Below are positions 1 to 15,107 of a stretch of 64,000 nucleotides of DNA, piece after piece. The DNA is taken from the NCBI RefSeq assembly GCF_022846655.1, contig NZ_AP025667.1:6051001-6115000 (forward strand), written 5' to 3'. A model generated the notes under the pieces. It was given only the letters and a program-made list of their open reading frames with translations. It had not been told where the DNA came from and did no database searches. The position numbers and the translations under genes are program-made. Every line of letters begins with the position of its first letter. Position 1 is the first letter of the stretch. Origin of the DNA: Streptomyces seoulensis (GTDB lineage: Bacteria; Actinomycetota; Actinomycetes; Streptomycetales; Streptomycetaceae).

Positions 1-1265
1 TGGATCACCGGCGCCGGGAAGTCCATGGACTCCAGGATGACCGGGTTCTTGTCGTCGGACAGCGTCTCACCGGTGGTGGTCTGCTTCAGGCCCATGACGG
101 CGACGATGTCGCCGGCGCCCACCGACTCGATCTCCTCACGCTTGTTGGCGTGCATGCGGTAGATCTTGCCGATGCGCTCCTTCTTGCCCTTGACGGAGTT
201 CAGCACCGAGGTGCCGGACTCCAGGCGGCCCGAGTAGACCCGGACGAAGGTGAGCTTGCCGAGGTGCGGGTCGCTCATGATCTTGAACGCGAGCGCGGAG
301 AGGGGCTCCTCCTCCGACGGCTTGCGCTTGACGACGACCTCGGGGTCCTTGACGTCGTGGCCCTCGATGGCCTCGACGTCGAGCGGGGTCGGCAGGTAGC
401 GCACGACCGCGTCGAGCAGGGGCTGAACGCCCTTGTTCTTGAACGCGGTGCCGCAGAACACCGGGGTGACCGTCACGCCGTCGGACTTGCCGGACGCGAT
501 GGTGATGCGACGGATCGCGGCGTAGAGCTGCTCCTCGGTGGGCTCCTGGCCCTCCAGGAACAGCTCCATGATCTCGTCGTCGTGCTCGGCGACGGTCTCG
601 ACCAGCTTGCCGCGGTACTCCTCGGCAGCCTCGGCGTGCGAAGCCGGGATGTCGACGGTGTCGTACATCTCGCCCTTGGCCGCCTCGGCGGACCACACGA
701 GCGCCTTCATGCGGACGAGGTCCACAACGCCCTGGAAGTCCATCTCGGCACCGATCGGGAGCTGCATGATGATCGGGACGGCGCCGAGGCGGTCCTTGAT
801 CATGTCCACGCAGCGGTGGAACTCGGCGCCGGTACGGTCCAGCTTGTTCACGAAGCAGATGCGCGGCACGCCGTAACGGTCGGCCTGACGCCACACCGTC
901 TCGGACTGCGGCTCCACACCGGCGACACCGTCGAACACCGTGACGGCACCGTCGAGCACGCGGAGCGAACGCTCCACCTCGACCGTGAAGTCGACGTGCC
1001 CGGGGGTGTCGATGATGTTGATGGTGTAGTCGTTGCCCTCGAGCGGCCAGTGACAGGTGGTGGCAGCAGAGGTGATCGTGATGCCACGCTCCTGCTCCTG
1101 CTCCATCCAGTCCATGGTGGCAGCGCCGTCGTGGACCTCACCGATCTTGTAGCTGACGCCGGTGTAGAAGAGGATCCGCTCGGTGGTGGTCGTCTTGCCC
1201 GCGTCGATGTGGGCCATGATCCCGATGTTGCGGACCTTGGCCAGGTCAAGTGAAGTGGTAGCCAT
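1..1265 (-). CDS. fusA: Translation elongation factor G (EF-G), N-terminal part, cut by window edge
   Basis: The reverse strand reads from an ATG at 1265 ([15 protein letters not shown]) without a stop to the window edge, about 421 residues of a family near 700. It shows the GTPase motifs of EF-G: P-loop [12 protein letters not shown] near residue 17, G3 DTPGHVDF and G4 NKLD. EF-G drives ribosomal translocation by GTP hydrolysis and recycles ribosomes with RRF in the cytosol. It lies 40 bp downstream of rpsG, the standard str operon order rpsL-rpsG-fusA. The C-terminal domains III-V lie mostly outside the window. Confidence 0.98.
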   Translation of the reverse strand, partial: MATTSLDLAKVRNIGIMAHIDAGKTTTTERILFYTGVSYKIGEVHDGAATMDWMEQEQERGITITSAATTCHWPLEGNDYTINIIDTPGHVDFTVEVERSLRVLDGAVTVFDGVAGVEPQSETVWRQADRYGVPRICFVNKLDRTGAEFHRCVDMIKDRLGAVPIIMQLPIGAEMDFQGVVDLVRMKALVWSAEAAKGEMYDTVDIPASHAEAAEEYRGKLVETVAEHDDEIMELFLEGQEPTEEQLYAAIRRITIASGKSDGVTVTPVFCGTAFKNKGVQPLLDAVVRYLPTPLDVEAIEGHDVKDPEVVVKRKPSEEEPLSALAFKIMSDPHLGKLTFVRVYSGRLESGTSVLNSVKGKKERIGKIYRMHANKREEIESVGAGDIVAVMGLKQTTTGETLSDDKNPVILESMDFPAPVI

Positions 1266-1304
1266 AAGGCTTCAGTCTTCTCTCGGTCTCGATGTGGGTA
1301 GCGA

Positions 1305-1775
1305 CTACCAGCGGTAGTGCGCGAAGGCCTTGTTGGACTCGGCCATCTTGTGCGTGTCCTCGCGCTTCTTGACGGCCGCACCGAGGCCGTTCGAAGCGTC
1401 GAGAAGCTCGTTGAGCAGACGCTCGGTCATCGTCTTCTCGCGACGGGCGCGGGAGTAACCGACGAGCCAGCGCAGCGCGAGCGTGTTGGCGCGACCGGGC
1501 TTGACCTCGATCGGCACCTGGTACGTCGCACCGCCGACGCGGCGGGACTTGACCTCGAGGGTCGGCTTGATGTTCTCCAGCGCGCGCTTCAGCGTGATGA
1601 TCGGGTCGTTGCCCGTCTTCTCACGCAGACCCTCCATGGCGCCGTAGACGATGCGCTCGGCGGTGGAGCGCTTGCCGTTCAGCAGCACCTTGTTGATGAG
1701 GGAGGTCACCAGAGGAGAACCGTAGACCGGGTCGATGATGACCGGGCGCTTCGGGGCGGGGCCCTTACGAGGCAT
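1305..1775 (-). CDS. rpsG: 30S ribosomal protein S7
   Basis: 156 residues beginning [12 protein letters not shown], the usual length and N-terminus for bacterial S7. S7 nucleates assembly of the 30S head by binding the 3' domain of 16S rRNA and contacts the E-site tRNA. The ATG lies two bases after the rpsL stop, so the two are probably translationally coupled, and fusA follows 40 bp later. No unusual residues seen. Confidence 0.98.
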   Translation of the reverse strand: MPRKGPAPKRPVIIDPVYGSPLVTSLINKVLLNGKRSTAERIVYGAMEGLREKTGNDPIITLKRALENIKPTLEVKSRRVGGATYQVPIEVKPGRANTLALRWLVGYSRARREKTMTERLLNELLDASNGLGAAVKKREDTHKMAESNKAFAHYRW

Positions 1776-1777
1776 TC

Positions 1778-2149
1778 TTACTTCTCCTTCTTGGCGCCGT
1801 AGCGGCTGCGGGCCTGCTTGCGGTTCTTGACACCCTGGGTGTCGAGCGAGCCGCGGATGATCTTGTAGCGAACACCCGGCAGGTCCTTCACACGGCCGCC
1901 GCGCACGAGCACGATGGAGTGCTCCTGCAGGTTGTGTCCCTCACCCGGAATGTAGGCCGTGACCTCGATGCCGCTGGTCAGACGCACACGCGCGACCTTA
2001 CGCAGGGCCGAGTTCGGCTTCTTCGGGGTGGTCGTGAACACACGCGTGCAGACGCCGCGACGCTGGGGCGAACCCTCGAGTGCGGGCGTCTTGTTCTTCT
2101 CGACCTTGTCCTGCCGGCCCTTCCGGACCAGCTGCTGGATCGTAGGCAC
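1778..2149 (-). CDS. rpsL: 30S ribosomal protein S12
   Basis: 123 residues from a GTG at 2149, preceded by GGAGAAGTA; an upstream in-frame extension exists but lacks S12 homology, and 123 aa is the family length. S12 sits at the decoding centre. The streptomycin-determining residues look wild type: the lysine of TPKKPNSAL (K43) and that of GGRVKDLPG (K88). It is the first gene of the str operon with rpsG and fusA and has its own promoter about 190 bp upstream. Confidence 0.98.
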   Translation of the reverse strand: MPTIQQLVRKGRQDKVEKNKTPALEGSPQRRGVCTRVFTTTPKKPNSALRKVARVRLTSGIEVTAYIPGEGHNLQEHSIVLVRGGRVKDLPGVRYKIIRGSLDTQGVKNRKQARSRYGAKKEK

Positions 2150-2339
2150 TACTTCTCCGGTTTCTGTGTGCCGAATGGTGAAGCTAACCTGGAACATTGC
2201 CGACCCACGCGGTCGGGTGTGTCGAACCCGCGGACTCCCGCCGCAAAGGGAAGAGCGCGGATTACGGTGGCCGTTGACGGCTCGCCGTGCGGTGAGAGGC
2301 ACACACGGGAGCCAGGGCACACCCCAGGCACAAGGTCTG

Positions 2340-2368
2340 AGCGTACCTATCGCACGGACTTCGGTCAA
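2340..2368 (-). promoter_or_regulatory. Probable vegetative promoter of the rpsL-rpsG-fusA operon
   Basis: On the minus strand TTGACC (2363-2368) and TACGCT (2340-2345) are separated by 17 bp, a good match to the principal sigma factor (HrdB/SigA) consensus. It lies about 190 bp before the rpsL GTG, so the transcript would have a long leader. The rest of the 2150-2471 gap shows no gene. Sequence-based call only. Confidence 0.6.
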
Positions 2369-2471
2369 AACAAATGCGAGGCGACCACCCGCGGCGGACA
2401 GGGCATGTCAAGTCCCAACGCCGTCAACGATCTTCGATTTCACGTAGCGCACACACCCCGCCACGCTCCCG

Positions 2472-3119
2472 TCATCGGTCCAGCACGCCCACCGCGATCA
2501 GCAGCAGCCACAGCAGCGCCCAGCCGCCGACGGACAGCCAGCCCAGAACGAGGCCGGTCAGAGCCAGTCCGTCCCCGTCCTCGCCGGTGCGGCGGATCTC
2601 CGCGCGCGCGGTGTGCCCGAGCACCACGGCCGGGATTCCGGTGAGCCCGGCCGTCAGAAGGCACAGCAGCCCGCACACCGCGGCACCCACCGCCTTGCCG
2701 TTGGCCGCCGGCCTCGGTGTGGGCAGAAACACCTGCGGTACGGGCGTCACGGGCGCCGGATGCGGCACGGGACCCTGCGGCAGGTCGGCCACCACCAGCG
2801 CCAGCTCGCCGACCGTACGGGCCGCGTACACCCGGCCCACGCGCCGGTCGAACTCGTCCTTCTCCAGCCGCCCTTCGGCGAACCCGGCCCGCAGCACGTC
2901 CGCGGCCCGCTCCCGGTCGGCGTGCGAGGCCAGCATGAACGAGGCCGCGCTCCCCTGGCCTTGGGGCGGCCCCGGCCAGGGCGCGGGTGACTGGGGCCGG
3001 AAGGGGCCGGTGAAGGGCGCCAGGGGCCATCCCTGCGGGCGCGGCGGCACCGGTGGTGTGCCGGCGGCCGCCGGGTCGTTGTTGTCCGGCCACGACGGCT
3101 GCCACGACGGATGCGACAC
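2472..3119 (-). CDS. DUF1707/DUF4190 membrane protein
   Basis: 215 residues from a GTG at 3119 with GGGAGGTG just upstream; the in-frame ATG at 3167 would add 16 residues with no clear RBS. After a Pro/Gly-rich region, residues ~63-115 (ASHADRERAADVLRAGFAEG...) match the DUF1707 helical domain found at the N-terminus of many actinobacterial membrane proteins. Two hydrophobic segments follow, separated by RRTGEDGDG, resembling DUF4190. Probably an inner-membrane protein with a cytosolic N-domain. Function unknown; it sits alone between the rpoBC and str operons. Confidence 0.8.
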   Translation of the reverse strand: MSHPSWQPSWPDNNDPAAAGTPPVPPRPQGWPLAPFTGPFRPQSPAPWPGPPQGQGSAASFMLASHADRERAADVLRAGFAEGRLEKDEFDRRVGRVYAARTVGELALVVADLPQGPVPHPAPVTPVPQVFLPTPRPAANGKAVGAAVCGLLCLLTAGLTGIPAVVLGHTARAEIRRTGEDGDGLALTGLVLGWLSVGGWALLWLLLIAVGVLDR

Positions 3120-3193
3120 GGAGCACCTCCCGAACCCCCGACCGGGGTTCTTCCATGATGCGCCCAAATGTCCGCCGGGTGGGGGGAAACGCC

Positions 3194-3227
3194 GAAGGGC
3201 GGCACCCCCGAGAGGATGCCGCCCTTC
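3194..3227 (-). terminator. Terminator-like hairpin after rpoC
   Basis: Perfect 11-bp arms (3194-3204 and 3217-3227) with a 12-nt loop, 36 bp after the rpoC stop. There is no clear T tract, which is common for actinobacterial terminators. Confidence 0.6.
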
Positions 3228-3262
3228 AGATCAAGCAGATCAAGCGCCTACCGGCTGCTCGC

Positions 3263-7162
<3,900 letters not shown>

Positions 7163-7259
7163 TATGCGTCAATCCCTCTCAGTGTCGTAAGTCTGTGGTC
7201 TGAAACGGGGGCCTGGGGGTCGGCGGGGTCCTCGGGGAGAGGACCCCGCCGGACTCCCG

Positions 7260-10200
7260 TCAGACCTCTTCGACGCTGCTCGGCTCGCGCCGGGACAGGT
7301 CGATGCCGAGCTCCTCCGCAGCGCGGAAGACGTCCTCGTCGGTGTCGCGCATCTCGATGGACATGCCGTCGCTGGACAGCACCTCCACGTTGAGGCAGAG
7401 CGACTGCATCTCCTTGATGAGCACCTTGAAGGACTCGGGGATGCCGGGCTCGGGAATGTTCTCGCCCTTGACGATGGCCTCGTAGACCTTCACGCGGCCG
7501 GTCACGTCGTCGGACTTGATGGTCAGCAGCTCCTGGAGGGCGTACGCGGCGCCATAAGCCTCAAGCGCCCACACCTCCATCTCACCGAAGCGCTGGCCAC
7601 CGAACTGGGCCTTACCACCCAGCGGCTGCTGGGTGATCATCGAGTACGGACCGGTCGAGCGGGCGTGCAGCTTGTCGTCGACCAGGTGGTGCAGCTTGAG
7701 GATGTACATGTACCCGATGGAGATCGGGTCCGGGAACGGCTCACCGGAGCGGCCGTCGAACAGCCTCGCCTTGCCGGTCGGCTGCACCATGCGCTCGCCG
7801 TCCCGGTTCGGGATGGTGTGCTGCAGCAGACCCGCCAGCTCGTCCTCGCGCGCGCCGTCGAACACCGGGGTGGCGACGTTGGTGCCGGGGTCGACCTGGT
7901 CGGCGCCGATGACCTGCAGGCGCTCGGCCCAGTCCTCCGCGAGGCCGGAGACGTCCCAGCCGCGGCTGGCGAGCCAGCCGAGGTGGATCTCCAGGACCTG
8001 TCCCGGGTTCATTCGGGACGGGACACCGAGCGGGTTCAGGATGATGTCGACCGGGGTGCCGTCCTCCAGGAACGGCATGTCCTCGATCGGCAGGATCTTG
8101 GAGATGACGCCCTTGTTGCCGTGACGGCCGGCGAGCTTGTCACCATCGGTGATCTTGCGCTTCTGCGCGACGTAGACGCGGACGAGCTGGTTGACGCCCG
8201 GGGGCAGCTCGTCGCCCTCTTCGCGGTCGAAGACGCGGACACCGATGATCTTGCCGGTCTCGCCGTGCGGCACCTTCAGGGAGGTGTCGCGGACCTCACG
8301 GGCCTTCTCACCGAAGATCGCGCGCAGCAGGCGCTCCTCCGGCGTCAGCTCGGTCTCACCCTTGGGCGTGACCTTGCCGACGAGGATGTCGCCCGCGGTG
8401 ACCTCGGCGCCGATGCGGATGATGCCGCGCTCGTCGAGGTCGGCCAGGACCTCCTCGGAGACGTTCGGGATGTCCCGCGTGATCTCCTCGGGGCCGAGCT
8501 TGGTGTCACGGGCGTCGACCTCGTGCTCCTCGATGTGGATCGAGGAGAGGACGTCGTCCTGCACGAGGCGCTGCGACAGGATGATCGCGTCCTCGTAGTT
8601 GTGACCCTCCCACGGCATGAACGCCACGAGCAGGTTCTTGCCCAGGGCCATCTCGCCGTTCTCGGTGGCCGGACCGTCGGCCAGGACCTGGCCTTCGACG
8701 ATGCGGTCGCCCTCGTTGACGATGACCTTCTGGTTGACCGAAGTTCCCTGGTTGGACCGGGAGAACTTGTGCAGGCGGTACGTGATGTACGTGCCGTCGT
8801 CGTTGGTGGTCGTGACGTAGTCCGCGGAGACCTCCTGGACCACACCCGCCTTCTCGGCCTTGACCACGTCGCCGGCGTCGACGGCGGAGCGGTACTCCAT
8901 GCCGGTGCCGACGAGCGGGGCCTCGCTCTTGATGAGCGGCACGGCCTGACGCATCATGTTCGCGCCCATGAGGGCACGGTTGGCGTCGTCGTGCTCGAGG
9001 AACGGGATCATGGCGGTCGCGACCGACACCATCTGGCGCGGGGAGACGTCCATGTAGTCGACGTCGTCACCGGGGACGTAGTCGACCTCTCCGCCACGAC
9101 GGCGGACCAGGACGCGGGACTCCTCGAAGCGCATGTCGTCGTTGAGCGTGGCGTTGGCCTGCGCGATGACGAAGCGGTCCTCCTCGTCGGCGGTCAGGTA
9201 GTCCACCTCGTCGGTGACCTGGCCGTCGACGACCTTGCGGTACGGCGTCTCGACGAAACCGAACGCGTTGACCCGGCCGTAGGAGGCGAGCGAGCCGATC
9301 AGACCGATGTTCGGGCCTTCGGGCGTCTCGATCGGGCACATGCGGCCGTAGTGCGAGGGGTGCACGTCACGGACCTCGAAGCCGGCCCGCTCACGGGAGA
9401 GACCACCCGGACCAAGAGCCGACAGACGGCGCTTGTGGGTGAGACCCGACAGCGGGTTGTTCTGGTCCATGAACTGCGAGAGCTGGCTGGTGCCGAAGAA
9501 CTCCTTGATGGAGGCGACGACCGGCCGGATGTTGATCAGGGTCTGCGGCGTGATCGCCTCGACGTCCTGGGTGGTCATGCGCTCACGCACGACACGCTCC
9601 ATACGGGCGAGACCCGTACGGACCTGGTTCTGGATCAGCTCACCGACGCTGCGCAGGCGACGGTTGCCGAAGTGGTCGATGTCGTCGGTCTCGACGACGA
9701 TCGACTGGCCGCTGTCGCCGACCGTCTCGGTCTCACCGGCGTGCAGCTTGACCAGGTACTTGATCGTCGAGATGACGTCCTCGGTGGTCAGCACACCGGC
9801 GTTCAGCGGGGCGTCGCCGCCCAGCTTCTTGTTGACCTTGTAGCGGCCGACCTTGGCGAGGTCGTAGCGCTTGGGGTTGAAGTAGAGGTTCTCCAGCAGC
9901 GTCTGCGCGGCCTCACGCGTGGGCGGCTCGCCCGGACGCAGCTTGCGGTAGATGTCGAGCAGCGCGTCGTCCTGGCCCTGGGTGTGGTCCTTCTCCAGGG
10001 TGGCGCGCATGGACTCGTACTCGCCGAACTCCTCGAGGATCTGCTCGGTGGTCCAGCCGAGAGCCTTCAGGAGGACGGTGACGGACTGCTTGCGCTTGCG
10101 GTCGATGCGGACGCCGACCATGTCGCGCTTGTCGATCTCCATCTCCAGCCAGGCACCCCGGGACGGGATGATCTTGGCGGAGAAGATGTCCTTGTCGGAC

Positions 10201-10745
10201 GTCTTGTCGATGGAGGAGTCGAAGTAGACACCCGGCGAGCGGACGAGCTGCGACACCACGACACGCTCGGTGCCGTTGATGACGAAGGTGCCCTTGTTCG
10301 TCATGAGCGGGAAGTCGCCCATGAAGACCGTCTGGGACTTGATCTCGCCGGTCTCGTTGTTGGTGAACTCGGCGGTGACGAAGAGCGGCGCGGCGTACGT
10401 GAAGTCGCGGTCCTTGCACTCGTCGATGGAGTTCTTCGGCGGCTCGAAGCGGTGGTCGCGGAAGGTCAGCGACATCGACCCGGAGAAGTCCTCGATCGGC
10501 GAGATCTCTTCGAAGATCTCTTCGAGGCCGGACTTGGTCGGGACGTCCTGACCGTTCTCGAGAGCCTTCTCGACGCGAGCCTTCCAGGCGTCGTTGCCGA
10601 GCAGCCAGTCGAAGCTCTCGGTCTGGAGCGCAAGAAGGTTCGGAACCTCGAGGGGCTCCTTGATCTTTGCAAAGGAGATGCGCAGCGGGGCGGTGCTGGC
10701 GCCGTTGTTCGTATTCGCGGTCGAGGCAGTGCGCGAGGCGGCCAA
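7260..10745 (-). CDS. rpoB: RNA polymerase beta subunit
   Basis: A TTG at 10745 preceded by AAGGA gives 1161 residues starting [15 protein letters not shown], matching Streptomyces RpoB in length and N-terminus; an in-frame start 30 bp upstream is less likely. The rifampicin-binding region ([17 protein letters not shown] ... [20 protein letters not shown]) has no common resistance substitution. It is cotranscribed with rpoC and probably receives readthrough from rplJL through the 567-bp region upstream. Confidence 0.98.
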   Translation of the reverse strand: MAASRTASTANTNNGASTAPLRISFAKIKEPLEVPNLLALQTESFDWLLGNDAWKARVEKALENGQDVPTKSGLEEIFEEISPIEDFSGSMSLTFRDHRFEPPKNSIDECKDRDFTYAAPLFVTAEFTNNETGEIKSQTVFMGDFPLMTNKGTFVINGTERVVVSQLVRSPGVYFDSSIDKTSDKDIFSAKIIPSRGAWLEMEIDKRDMVGVRIDRKRKQSVTVLLKALGWTTEQILEEFGEYESMRATLEKDHTQGQDDALLDIYRKLRPGEPPTREAAQTLLENLYFNPKRYDLAKVGRYKVNKKLGGDAPLNAGVLTTEDVISTIKYLVKLHAGETETVGDSGQSIVVETDDIDHFGNRRLRSVGELIQNQVRTGLARMERVVRERMTTQDVEAITPQTLINIRPVVASIKEFFGTSQLSQFMDQNNPLSGLTHKRRLSALGPGGLSRERAGFEVRDVHPSHYGRMCPIETPEGPNIGLIGSLASYGRVNAFGFVETPYRKVVDGQVTDEVDYLTADEEDRFVIAQANATLNDDMRFEESRVLVRRRGGEVDYVPGDDVDYMDVSPRQMVSVATAMIPFLEHDDANRALMGANMMRQAVPLIKSEAPLVGTGMEYRSAVDAGDVVKAEKAGVVQEVSADYVTTTNDDGTYITYRLHKFSRSNQGTSVNQKVIVNEGDRIVEGQVLADGPATENGEMALGKNLLVAFMPWEGHNYEDAIILSQRLVQDDVLSSIHIEEHEVDARDTKLGPEEITRDIPNVSEEVLADLDERGIIRIGAEVTAGDILVGKVTPKGETELTPEERLLRAIFGEKAREVRDTSLKVPHGETGKIIGVRVFDREEGDELPPGVNQLVRVYVAQKRKITDGDKLAGRHGNKGVISKILPIEDMPFLEDGTPVDIILNPLGVPSRMNPGQVLEIHLGWLASRGWDVSGLAEDWAERLQVIGADQVDPGTNVATPVFDGAREDELAGLLQHTIPNRDGERMVQPTGKARLFDGRSGEPFPDPISIGYMYILKLHHLVDDKLHARSTGPYSMITQQPLGGKAQFGGQRFGEMEVWALEAYGAAYALQELLTIKSDDVTGRVKVYEAIVKGENIPEPGIPESFKVLIKEMQSLCLNVEVLSSDGMSIEMRDTDEDVFRAAEELGIDLSRREPSSVEEV

Positions 10746-11312
10746 GAGGGGGTCCTTCCGAGGGCTCGGACTCACTACGCGCGTACCGGTCCCTCTCCCA
10801 GGCTCACGACGGGAAACCCCAGCTCAGGGGAAGTTCGGCGTCGGTGCTCGAGTGAGGGCAGACCCCTGGTGACGGGCAGGGGACAGCTAACAGGCAGCGC
10901 AAAGGGTCAGTGTAGCCACTTGGCACACTGATGTCCAGTCCCGGTTTCGGAGACCCTCGTTTTTCTCAACGCCCTCGTCTTCGACGCCCTCGGCCTGCTG
11001 CCCTCGACGCAGGATGATCCTGCCCTCTTCGCCGTCGATCCATGCCTCGGATTCGGATCGTTGTGACGACGCGTCCTGAGAATTGCGCGCTGCGTGCGGT
11101 TCGTCAAGGCCCCCCAGCCGGAACGGGGCCTTCCGGAGACACGACGAAGATCACCATACCCCTCGCCACGACGAGTGCAAGGCAACCGTGGTCGTCCTCC
11201 GGACACGCAGAAGAGCGACCACCCGGATGGATGATCGCTCTTCGGTGCGTTCGCGTTACAGCCTCAGAAGGCCGTGCTCACGCGTGTGAGGTTCGCGGAA
11301 CCCCGTGAGGTC
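10746..11312 (-). other. rplL-rpoB intergenic region (long rpoB leader)
   Basis: 567 bp without a supported gene between the rplL stop and the rpoB start. It contains one clear stem-loop (listed separately). In actinomycetes this gap is where rplJL transcription is partly attenuated and where extra rpoB promoters lie; I could not pick a convincing promoter. Confidence 0.6.
11210..11243 (-). terminator. Stem-loop after rplL (attenuator or processing site)
   Basis: Perfect 9-bp arms (11210-11218 and 11235-11243) with a 16-nt loop, 70 bp after the rplL stop. No T tract follows. A partial terminator or RNase III site adjusting the ratio of L7/L12 to RpoB is the usual explanation for a hairpin here. 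Confidence 0.55.
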
Positions 11313-11696
11313 TTACTTGACCTCGACGGAGGCGCCGGCGGCCTTGAGGGACTCGGCAGCCTTCTCGGCGGCCTCCTTCGTGACCTTCTCGAGGACCGGC
11401 TTCGGGGTGCCGTCGACGAGGTCCTTGGCCTCCTTCAGACCCAGGGAGGTCAGCTCACGCACGACCTTGATGACCTGGATCTTCTTCTCGCCGGCGCCGG
11501 TGAGGACGACGTCGAACTCGTCCTGCTCCTCAGCGGCCTCGGCCGGGGCGCCGGGGGCGGCGGGGCCGGCAACGGCGACCGCGGCGGCGGCGGTGACGTC
11601 GAACTTCTCCTCGAAGGCCTTCACGAACTCGGAGAGCTCGATGAGGGTCATGCCCTCGAACTGGGCAAGCAGCTCGTCCTGGGTGAGCTTCGCCAT
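11313..11696 (-). CDS. rplL: 50S ribosomal protein L7/L12
   Basis: 127 residues from an ATG at 11696 ([18 protein letters not shown]). The N-terminal dimerisation helices, an Ala/Pro hinge (residues ~38-55) and the C-terminal factor-binding domain ([20 protein letters not shown]) are all present. Multiple dimers bind L10 and recruit GTPase factors. It lies 116 bp downstream of rplJ in the same transcript. Confidence 0.98.
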   Translation of the reverse strand: MAKLTQDELLAQFEGMTLIELSEFVKAFEEKFDVTAAAAVAVAGPAAPGAPAEAAEEQDEFDVVLTGAGEKKIQVIKVVRELTSLGLKEAKDLVDGTPKPVLEKVTKEAAEKAAESLKAAGASVEVK

Positions 11697-11812
11697 GATG
11701 GCGGTCCTTCCACTCGATCGGCGGGTGCCGTATGTACTGGATGTGGCGGGCGTACTTCGGCCCGCTGCGACTCCGGCCGCCTCATGCGGCAAGAGTCAGA
11801 AAGCGAGCCGAA

Positions 11813-12343
11813 TTACTCGGCACCGCCCTGCTCGGCCTGCTTGGCACGGAGCGCGTCCACGGTGCGGACGAGCTTCGAGGGCAGCGCCTGGAAGAGCTGA
11901 GCAGCCTGAGACTGCTTGCCCTTGAAGGCACCGGCCAGCTTGCTGAGCAGAACCTCGCGAGACTCGAGGTCCGCAAGCTTCTTGATCTCGTCGGCGGACA
12001 GCGCCTTACCGTCAAGGACACCGCCCTTGATGACGAGATTCGGGTTGTCCTTGGCGAAGTCACGGAGACCCTTCGCCGACTCCACCGGGTCACCGGTGAC
12101 GAAGGCGACAGCCGTCGGACCGTTGAACAGGTCGTCCAGCGTGGTGATCCCGGCCTCGTTGGCCGCAATCTTGGTCAGCGTGTTCTTCACCACGGCGTAC
12201 TTGGCGTTCTCACCGAGCGACCGGCGCAGGTTCTTGATCTGCGCCACGGTGAGACCGCGGTACTCGGTAAGCACGGCAGCGTTGGAGTTGCGGAACTGCT
12301 CCGTCAACTCGGACACTGCGGCAGCCTTGTCGGGCCTCGCCAT
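11813..12343 (-). CDS. rplJ: 50S ribosomal protein L10
   Basis: 176 residues, starting [17 protein letters not shown], the normal Streptomyces length. L10 anchors L7/L12 dimers to 23S rRNA and, in complex with L12, represses its own mRNA through a leader. The leader upstream (12344 to about 12500) contains a strong stem-loop followed by U residues, consistent with that control. Confidence 0.98.
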   Translation of the reverse strand: MARPDKAAAVSELTEQFRNSNAAVLTEYRGLTVAQIKNLRRSLGENAKYAVVKNTLTKIAANEAGITTLDDLFNGPTAVAFVTGDPVESAKGLRDFAKDNPNLVIKGGVLDGKALSADEIKKLADLESREVLLSKLAGAFKGKQSQAAQLFQALPSKLVRTVDALRAKQAEQGGAE

Positions 12344-12500
12344 AGAGCCTCGGCCTCCTTCCGGGTGATTCTGACCGCGCGGACCCGAAGGAGGAGACTG
12401 GGAAAACGAAACGCCCCGGCGCAGGCGCTCGGGGCGGACTCGACCGGGCGCTTACGCGTGAGCGCGCATGCTCCGGGAGTTCTTCCACTTACACCTACGC
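12344..12500 (-). promoter_or_regulatory. L10 leader region with attenuator hairpin
   Basis: On the minus strand CGCCCCG (12430-12436) pairs with CGGGGCG (12412-12418) and is followed by TTTCGTTTT (12403-12411), a textbook intrinsic terminator inside the rplJ 5' leader. Known bacterial L10 leaders bind the L10(L12)4 complex. The placement fits, but the L10-binding kink-turn was not resolved by eye. The rest of the gap to 12649 shows nothing I can support. Confidence 0.6.
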
Positions 12501-12649
12501 GGGTCGCCCACTTTGCAGTAGGTCCTTCGGCCACCACACCCTCAGGTGAGCGTGCGGCAACGACCAGCGGTCTTTGGCTTCTCCAGGAGAGTACGGGACT
12601 CGGGCGCCGTCGAGCAAATCCGGTCGGAGCGGACCCTCGGACGGGGTGC

Positions 12650-13516
12650 TCAGCGGGTGCCCGTGACGCCTTCGGAGCGCGCCAGCTTCGTGAAGTCCTG
12701 GGTGTCGGAGGCCGGGGGCGCCTCGGCGGCGATCCGGACGCCGTAGTCACGGTAGTAGGCGGTGCTGACCAGGCTGCCCTGCGCGGTGTCGGCCCGCTCC
12801 ACCTTCTTGACCAGCAGGTTCCGGTGGTCGATCCAGAGGTCGACGGTCTCCGTGGTGACCCCGGCCTGGTCGAGCTGGCGCTTGAGGCCGGCCAGCTCGC
12901 GGGCGCTGAGACCGCTGCTGCGGCCCGTCAGGTCGGCGACGCGGACCCGGCCCCGGTAGTGGGTGGCCGCGGCGCCCTGGACCCGCTCGGCGCCGACCTT
13001 CCGTACGTCCCCGGAGGCCAGCAGCATCTTCACCGACTGGTTGGGGGTGGTGTTGCGCATCTGGTCCTTCAGATACATCCCGAGTCCGTCGCCGCCGCGG
13101 GCCAGGTCGGCATACGCGTACCTGATCCAGTGCCGGCCGCCGGCCCGACGGGCGAAGGTGTCGCTCATGCGCGCGTAGTAGGCGTCCGGGAGATAGCGGG
13201 CCCGCAGGGAGGAGGTGCCGGCCTTGCGCATCGCGGCGGCCAGGGTGCCGCCGGTGTAGCGGATGGTGAGGTGCCCGGTGACGCCGTCGCCCCAGCGCAG
13301 GGCGCCGTCGGAGGACAGGGAGAGGGCCTTGCCGTAGCTGAGCGTGGAGCGGACGCGGACCGACTCGGCGTGGTCGGTGGACCGCTCGGCGGAGCGCAGG
13401 GCGGCCAGGGAGCCGTCCGGGCCGCCGTCGCGGGCGTCGCCGCAGGAGGCCAGCGGGCCGAGCGTGGCCAGCGCCAGCGCCGCGATCCCCACCCGGCGGA
13501 CGGTCGTGCTCCTCAT
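12650..13516 (-). CDS. Secreted lipoprotein of LolA/LppX-like type
   Basis: 288 residues if started at the ATG 13516 (MRSTTVRRVG); an ATG four codons earlier is possible. A basic N-terminus, a hydrophobic stretch and the lipobox LASC (cysteine near residue 25) mark a lipoprotein signal peptide. The mature part is rich in beta-forming segments and contains TVDLWIDHRNLLVKKVE near its C-terminus, a pattern typical of the LolA-like fold of actinobacterial LppX/DUF1396-type lipoproteins. It probably sits on the outer face of the membrane; the ligand is unknown. Confidence 0.8.
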   Translation of the reverse strand: MRSTTVRRVGIAALALATLGPLASCGDARDGGPDGSLAALRSAERSTDHAESVRVRSTLSYGKALSLSSDGALRWGDGVTGHLTIRYTGGTLAAAMRKAGTSSLRARYLPDAYYARMSDTFARRAGGRHWIRYAYADLARGGDGLGMYLKDQMRNTTPNQSVKMLLASGDVRKVGAERVQGAAATHYRGRVRVADLTGRSSGLSARELAGLKRQLDQAGVTTETVDLWIDHRNLLVKKVERADTAQGSLVSTAYYRDYGVRIAAEAPPASDTQDFTKLARSEGVTGTR

Positions 13517-13600
13517 CCGGTCCCCCACCCCTGTCAGCGCCCTCTGCCCGCACCGTAACCCAGGGGTCCGGCCGGAAGGCCAAGATCGACGGGAAAAGGG

Positions 13601-13635
13601 GAGGACCCCGCGCCCTCGAAGGGTGCGGGGTCCTC
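13601..13635 (-). terminator. Terminator after the rplK-rplA operon
   Basis: Perfect 11-bp arms (13601-13611 and 13625-13635), loop 13 nt, followed on the minus strand by CCCCTTTTCCC. It lies 45 bp past the rplA stop. Confidence 0.75.
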
Positions 13636-13679
13636 GACCTGCGTGCGCGTCGCTGACGCGGCTACCGGTGAGCGAAGGC

Positions 13680-14405
13680 TCAGGCGGCGGCCGGGTCCTC
13701 CTCGACGAGGAGGTTGCGGGTGCGGTTCTGGTCCACCAGGATGCCGGGGCCCATCGTGGTGCTGATGGCGGCCTTCTTGATGTAGCGACCCTTGGCGGCG
13801 GACGGCTTCAGGCGGAGGATCTCCTCCAGCGCGGCGCCGTAGTTCTCCACCAGCTTGGCGTCGTCGAAGGACGTCTTGCCGATGATGAAGTGCAGGTTCG
13901 AGTGCTTGTCGACGCGGAACTCGATCTTGCCGCCCTTGATCTCGGTCACGGCCTTGGCCACGTCCGGGGTCACGGTGCCGGTCTTCGGGTTCGGCATCAG
14001 ACCACGCGGGCCGAGGACGCGGCCCAGGCGGCCGACCTTGCCCATGAGGTCCGGGGTGGCGACGACGGCGTCGAAGTCCAGACGACCCTTCGCCACCTCG
14101 TCGATCAGCTCGTCGGAACCGACGATGTCGGCGCCGGCGGCACGCGCGGCCTCGGCACGGTCACCGGTCGCGAAGACCAGGACCCGAGCGGTCTTACCAG
14201 TGCCGTGCGGGAGGTTCACGGTGCCACGGACCATCTGGTCGGCCTTGCGCGGGTCGACACCCAGGCGGAAGGCGACCTCGACGGTGCCGTCGAACTTGGT
14301 CGTGGAGGTCTCCTTGGCGAGACGGACGGCCTCGAGCGGGGCGTAGAGCTTCTCCCGGTCGATCTTGGCGTCCGCAGCGCGGAGAGCCTTGCTGCGCTTG
14401 CTCAC
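13680..14405 (-). CDS. rplA: 50S ribosomal protein L1
   Basis: 241 residues from a GTG at 14405 ([14 protein letters not shown]), preceded by AGGAGCAGTT; the in-frame extension upstream has no L1 similarity. L1 forms the mobile stalk at the E site and in many bacteria represses the L11-L1 operon. It follows rplK by 97 bp and precedes a clear terminator. Confidence 0.98.
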   Translation of the reverse strand: MSKRSKALRAADAKIDREKLYAPLEAVRLAKETSTTKFDGTVEVAFRLGVDPRKADQMVRGTVNLPHGTGKTARVLVFATGDRAEAARAAGADIVGSDELIDEVAKGRLDFDAVVATPDLMGKVGRLGRVLGPRGLMPNPKTGTVTPDVAKAVTEIKGGKIEFRVDKHSNLHFIIGKTSFDDAKLVENYGAALEEILRLKPSAAKGRYIKKAAISTTMGPGILVDQNRTRNLLVEEDPAAA

Positions 14406-14502
14406 AACTGCTCCTGTGGGGTTCTGAAAAGGAGGCGTGGTACGGGCCGAGCAGGCCCTGCCACGTGCGACCGTCACGGCCGCATGACTACGGGGTGGGT
14501 GA

Positions 14503-14937
14503 TCAGCCCTCGACCGTGATGCCCATGGAACGGGCGGTGCCGGCGATGATCTTCGACGCGGCGTCCAGGTCGTTGGCGTTCAGGTCGGGCATCTTGGTCG
14601 TGGCGATCTCGCGGACCTGCGCCTCGGTGATCTTGGCGACCTTGGTCTTGTGCGGCTCGCCGGAGCCCTTCTCCACGCCCGCGGCCTTGAGGATCATCTT
14701 CGCGGCCGGCGGAGTCTTGGTGACGAAGGTGAAGGAACGGTCCTCGTAGACCGTGATCTCCACCGGGATCACCCAGCCACGCTGCGACTCGGTCGCGGCG
14801 TTGTAGGCCTTGCAGAACTCCATGATGTTGACGCCGTGCTGACCGAGCGCGGGGCCGACCGGCGGGGCCGGGTTCGCCGCACCGGCGTTGATCTGGAGCT
14901 TGATGAGCCCCGTGACCTTCTTCTTCTTGGGAGGCAT
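14503..14937 (-). CDS. rplK: 50S ribosomal protein L11
   Basis: 144 residues from an ATG at 14937 ([16 protein letters not shown]). It has the proline-rich N-domain motif [16 protein letters not shown] that contacts thiostrepton and RelA, and the rRNA-binding C-domain. Start chosen on family length and the RBS AAAGGACCCGGAG. First gene of the rplK-rplA operon. Confidence 0.98.
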
Positions 14938-15043
14938 TGCTCTCCGGGTCCTTTCGATTCGGGTCCTGCCGACGTCCGGTGAACCACCCGGACGCAGGCA
15001 TACCGCACAACGATAACGGGTATAGATGCGCGGCTGAAAACCG

Positions 15044-15082
15044 AGCAGGTCAGACCGGCTGTGACAGCCGGTCTGACCTGCT
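15044..15082 (-). terminator. Strong stem-loop between nusG and rplK
   Basis: A perfect 17-bp inverted repeat (15044-15060 and 15066-15082) with a 5-nt loop, 26 bp past the nusG stop. It probably ends most nusG transcripts and separates the rplK-rplA unit. No T tract. Confidence 0.7.
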
Positions 15083-15107
15083 TCGGAAGCGGTGTGCCCA
15101 GAAAGAA

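Noticed and set aside
7260..10745. Rifampicin- or streptomycin-resistance mutations in rpoB or rpsL
   Set aside because: The rifampicin region of RpoB and K43/K88 of S12 match the wild-type motifs.
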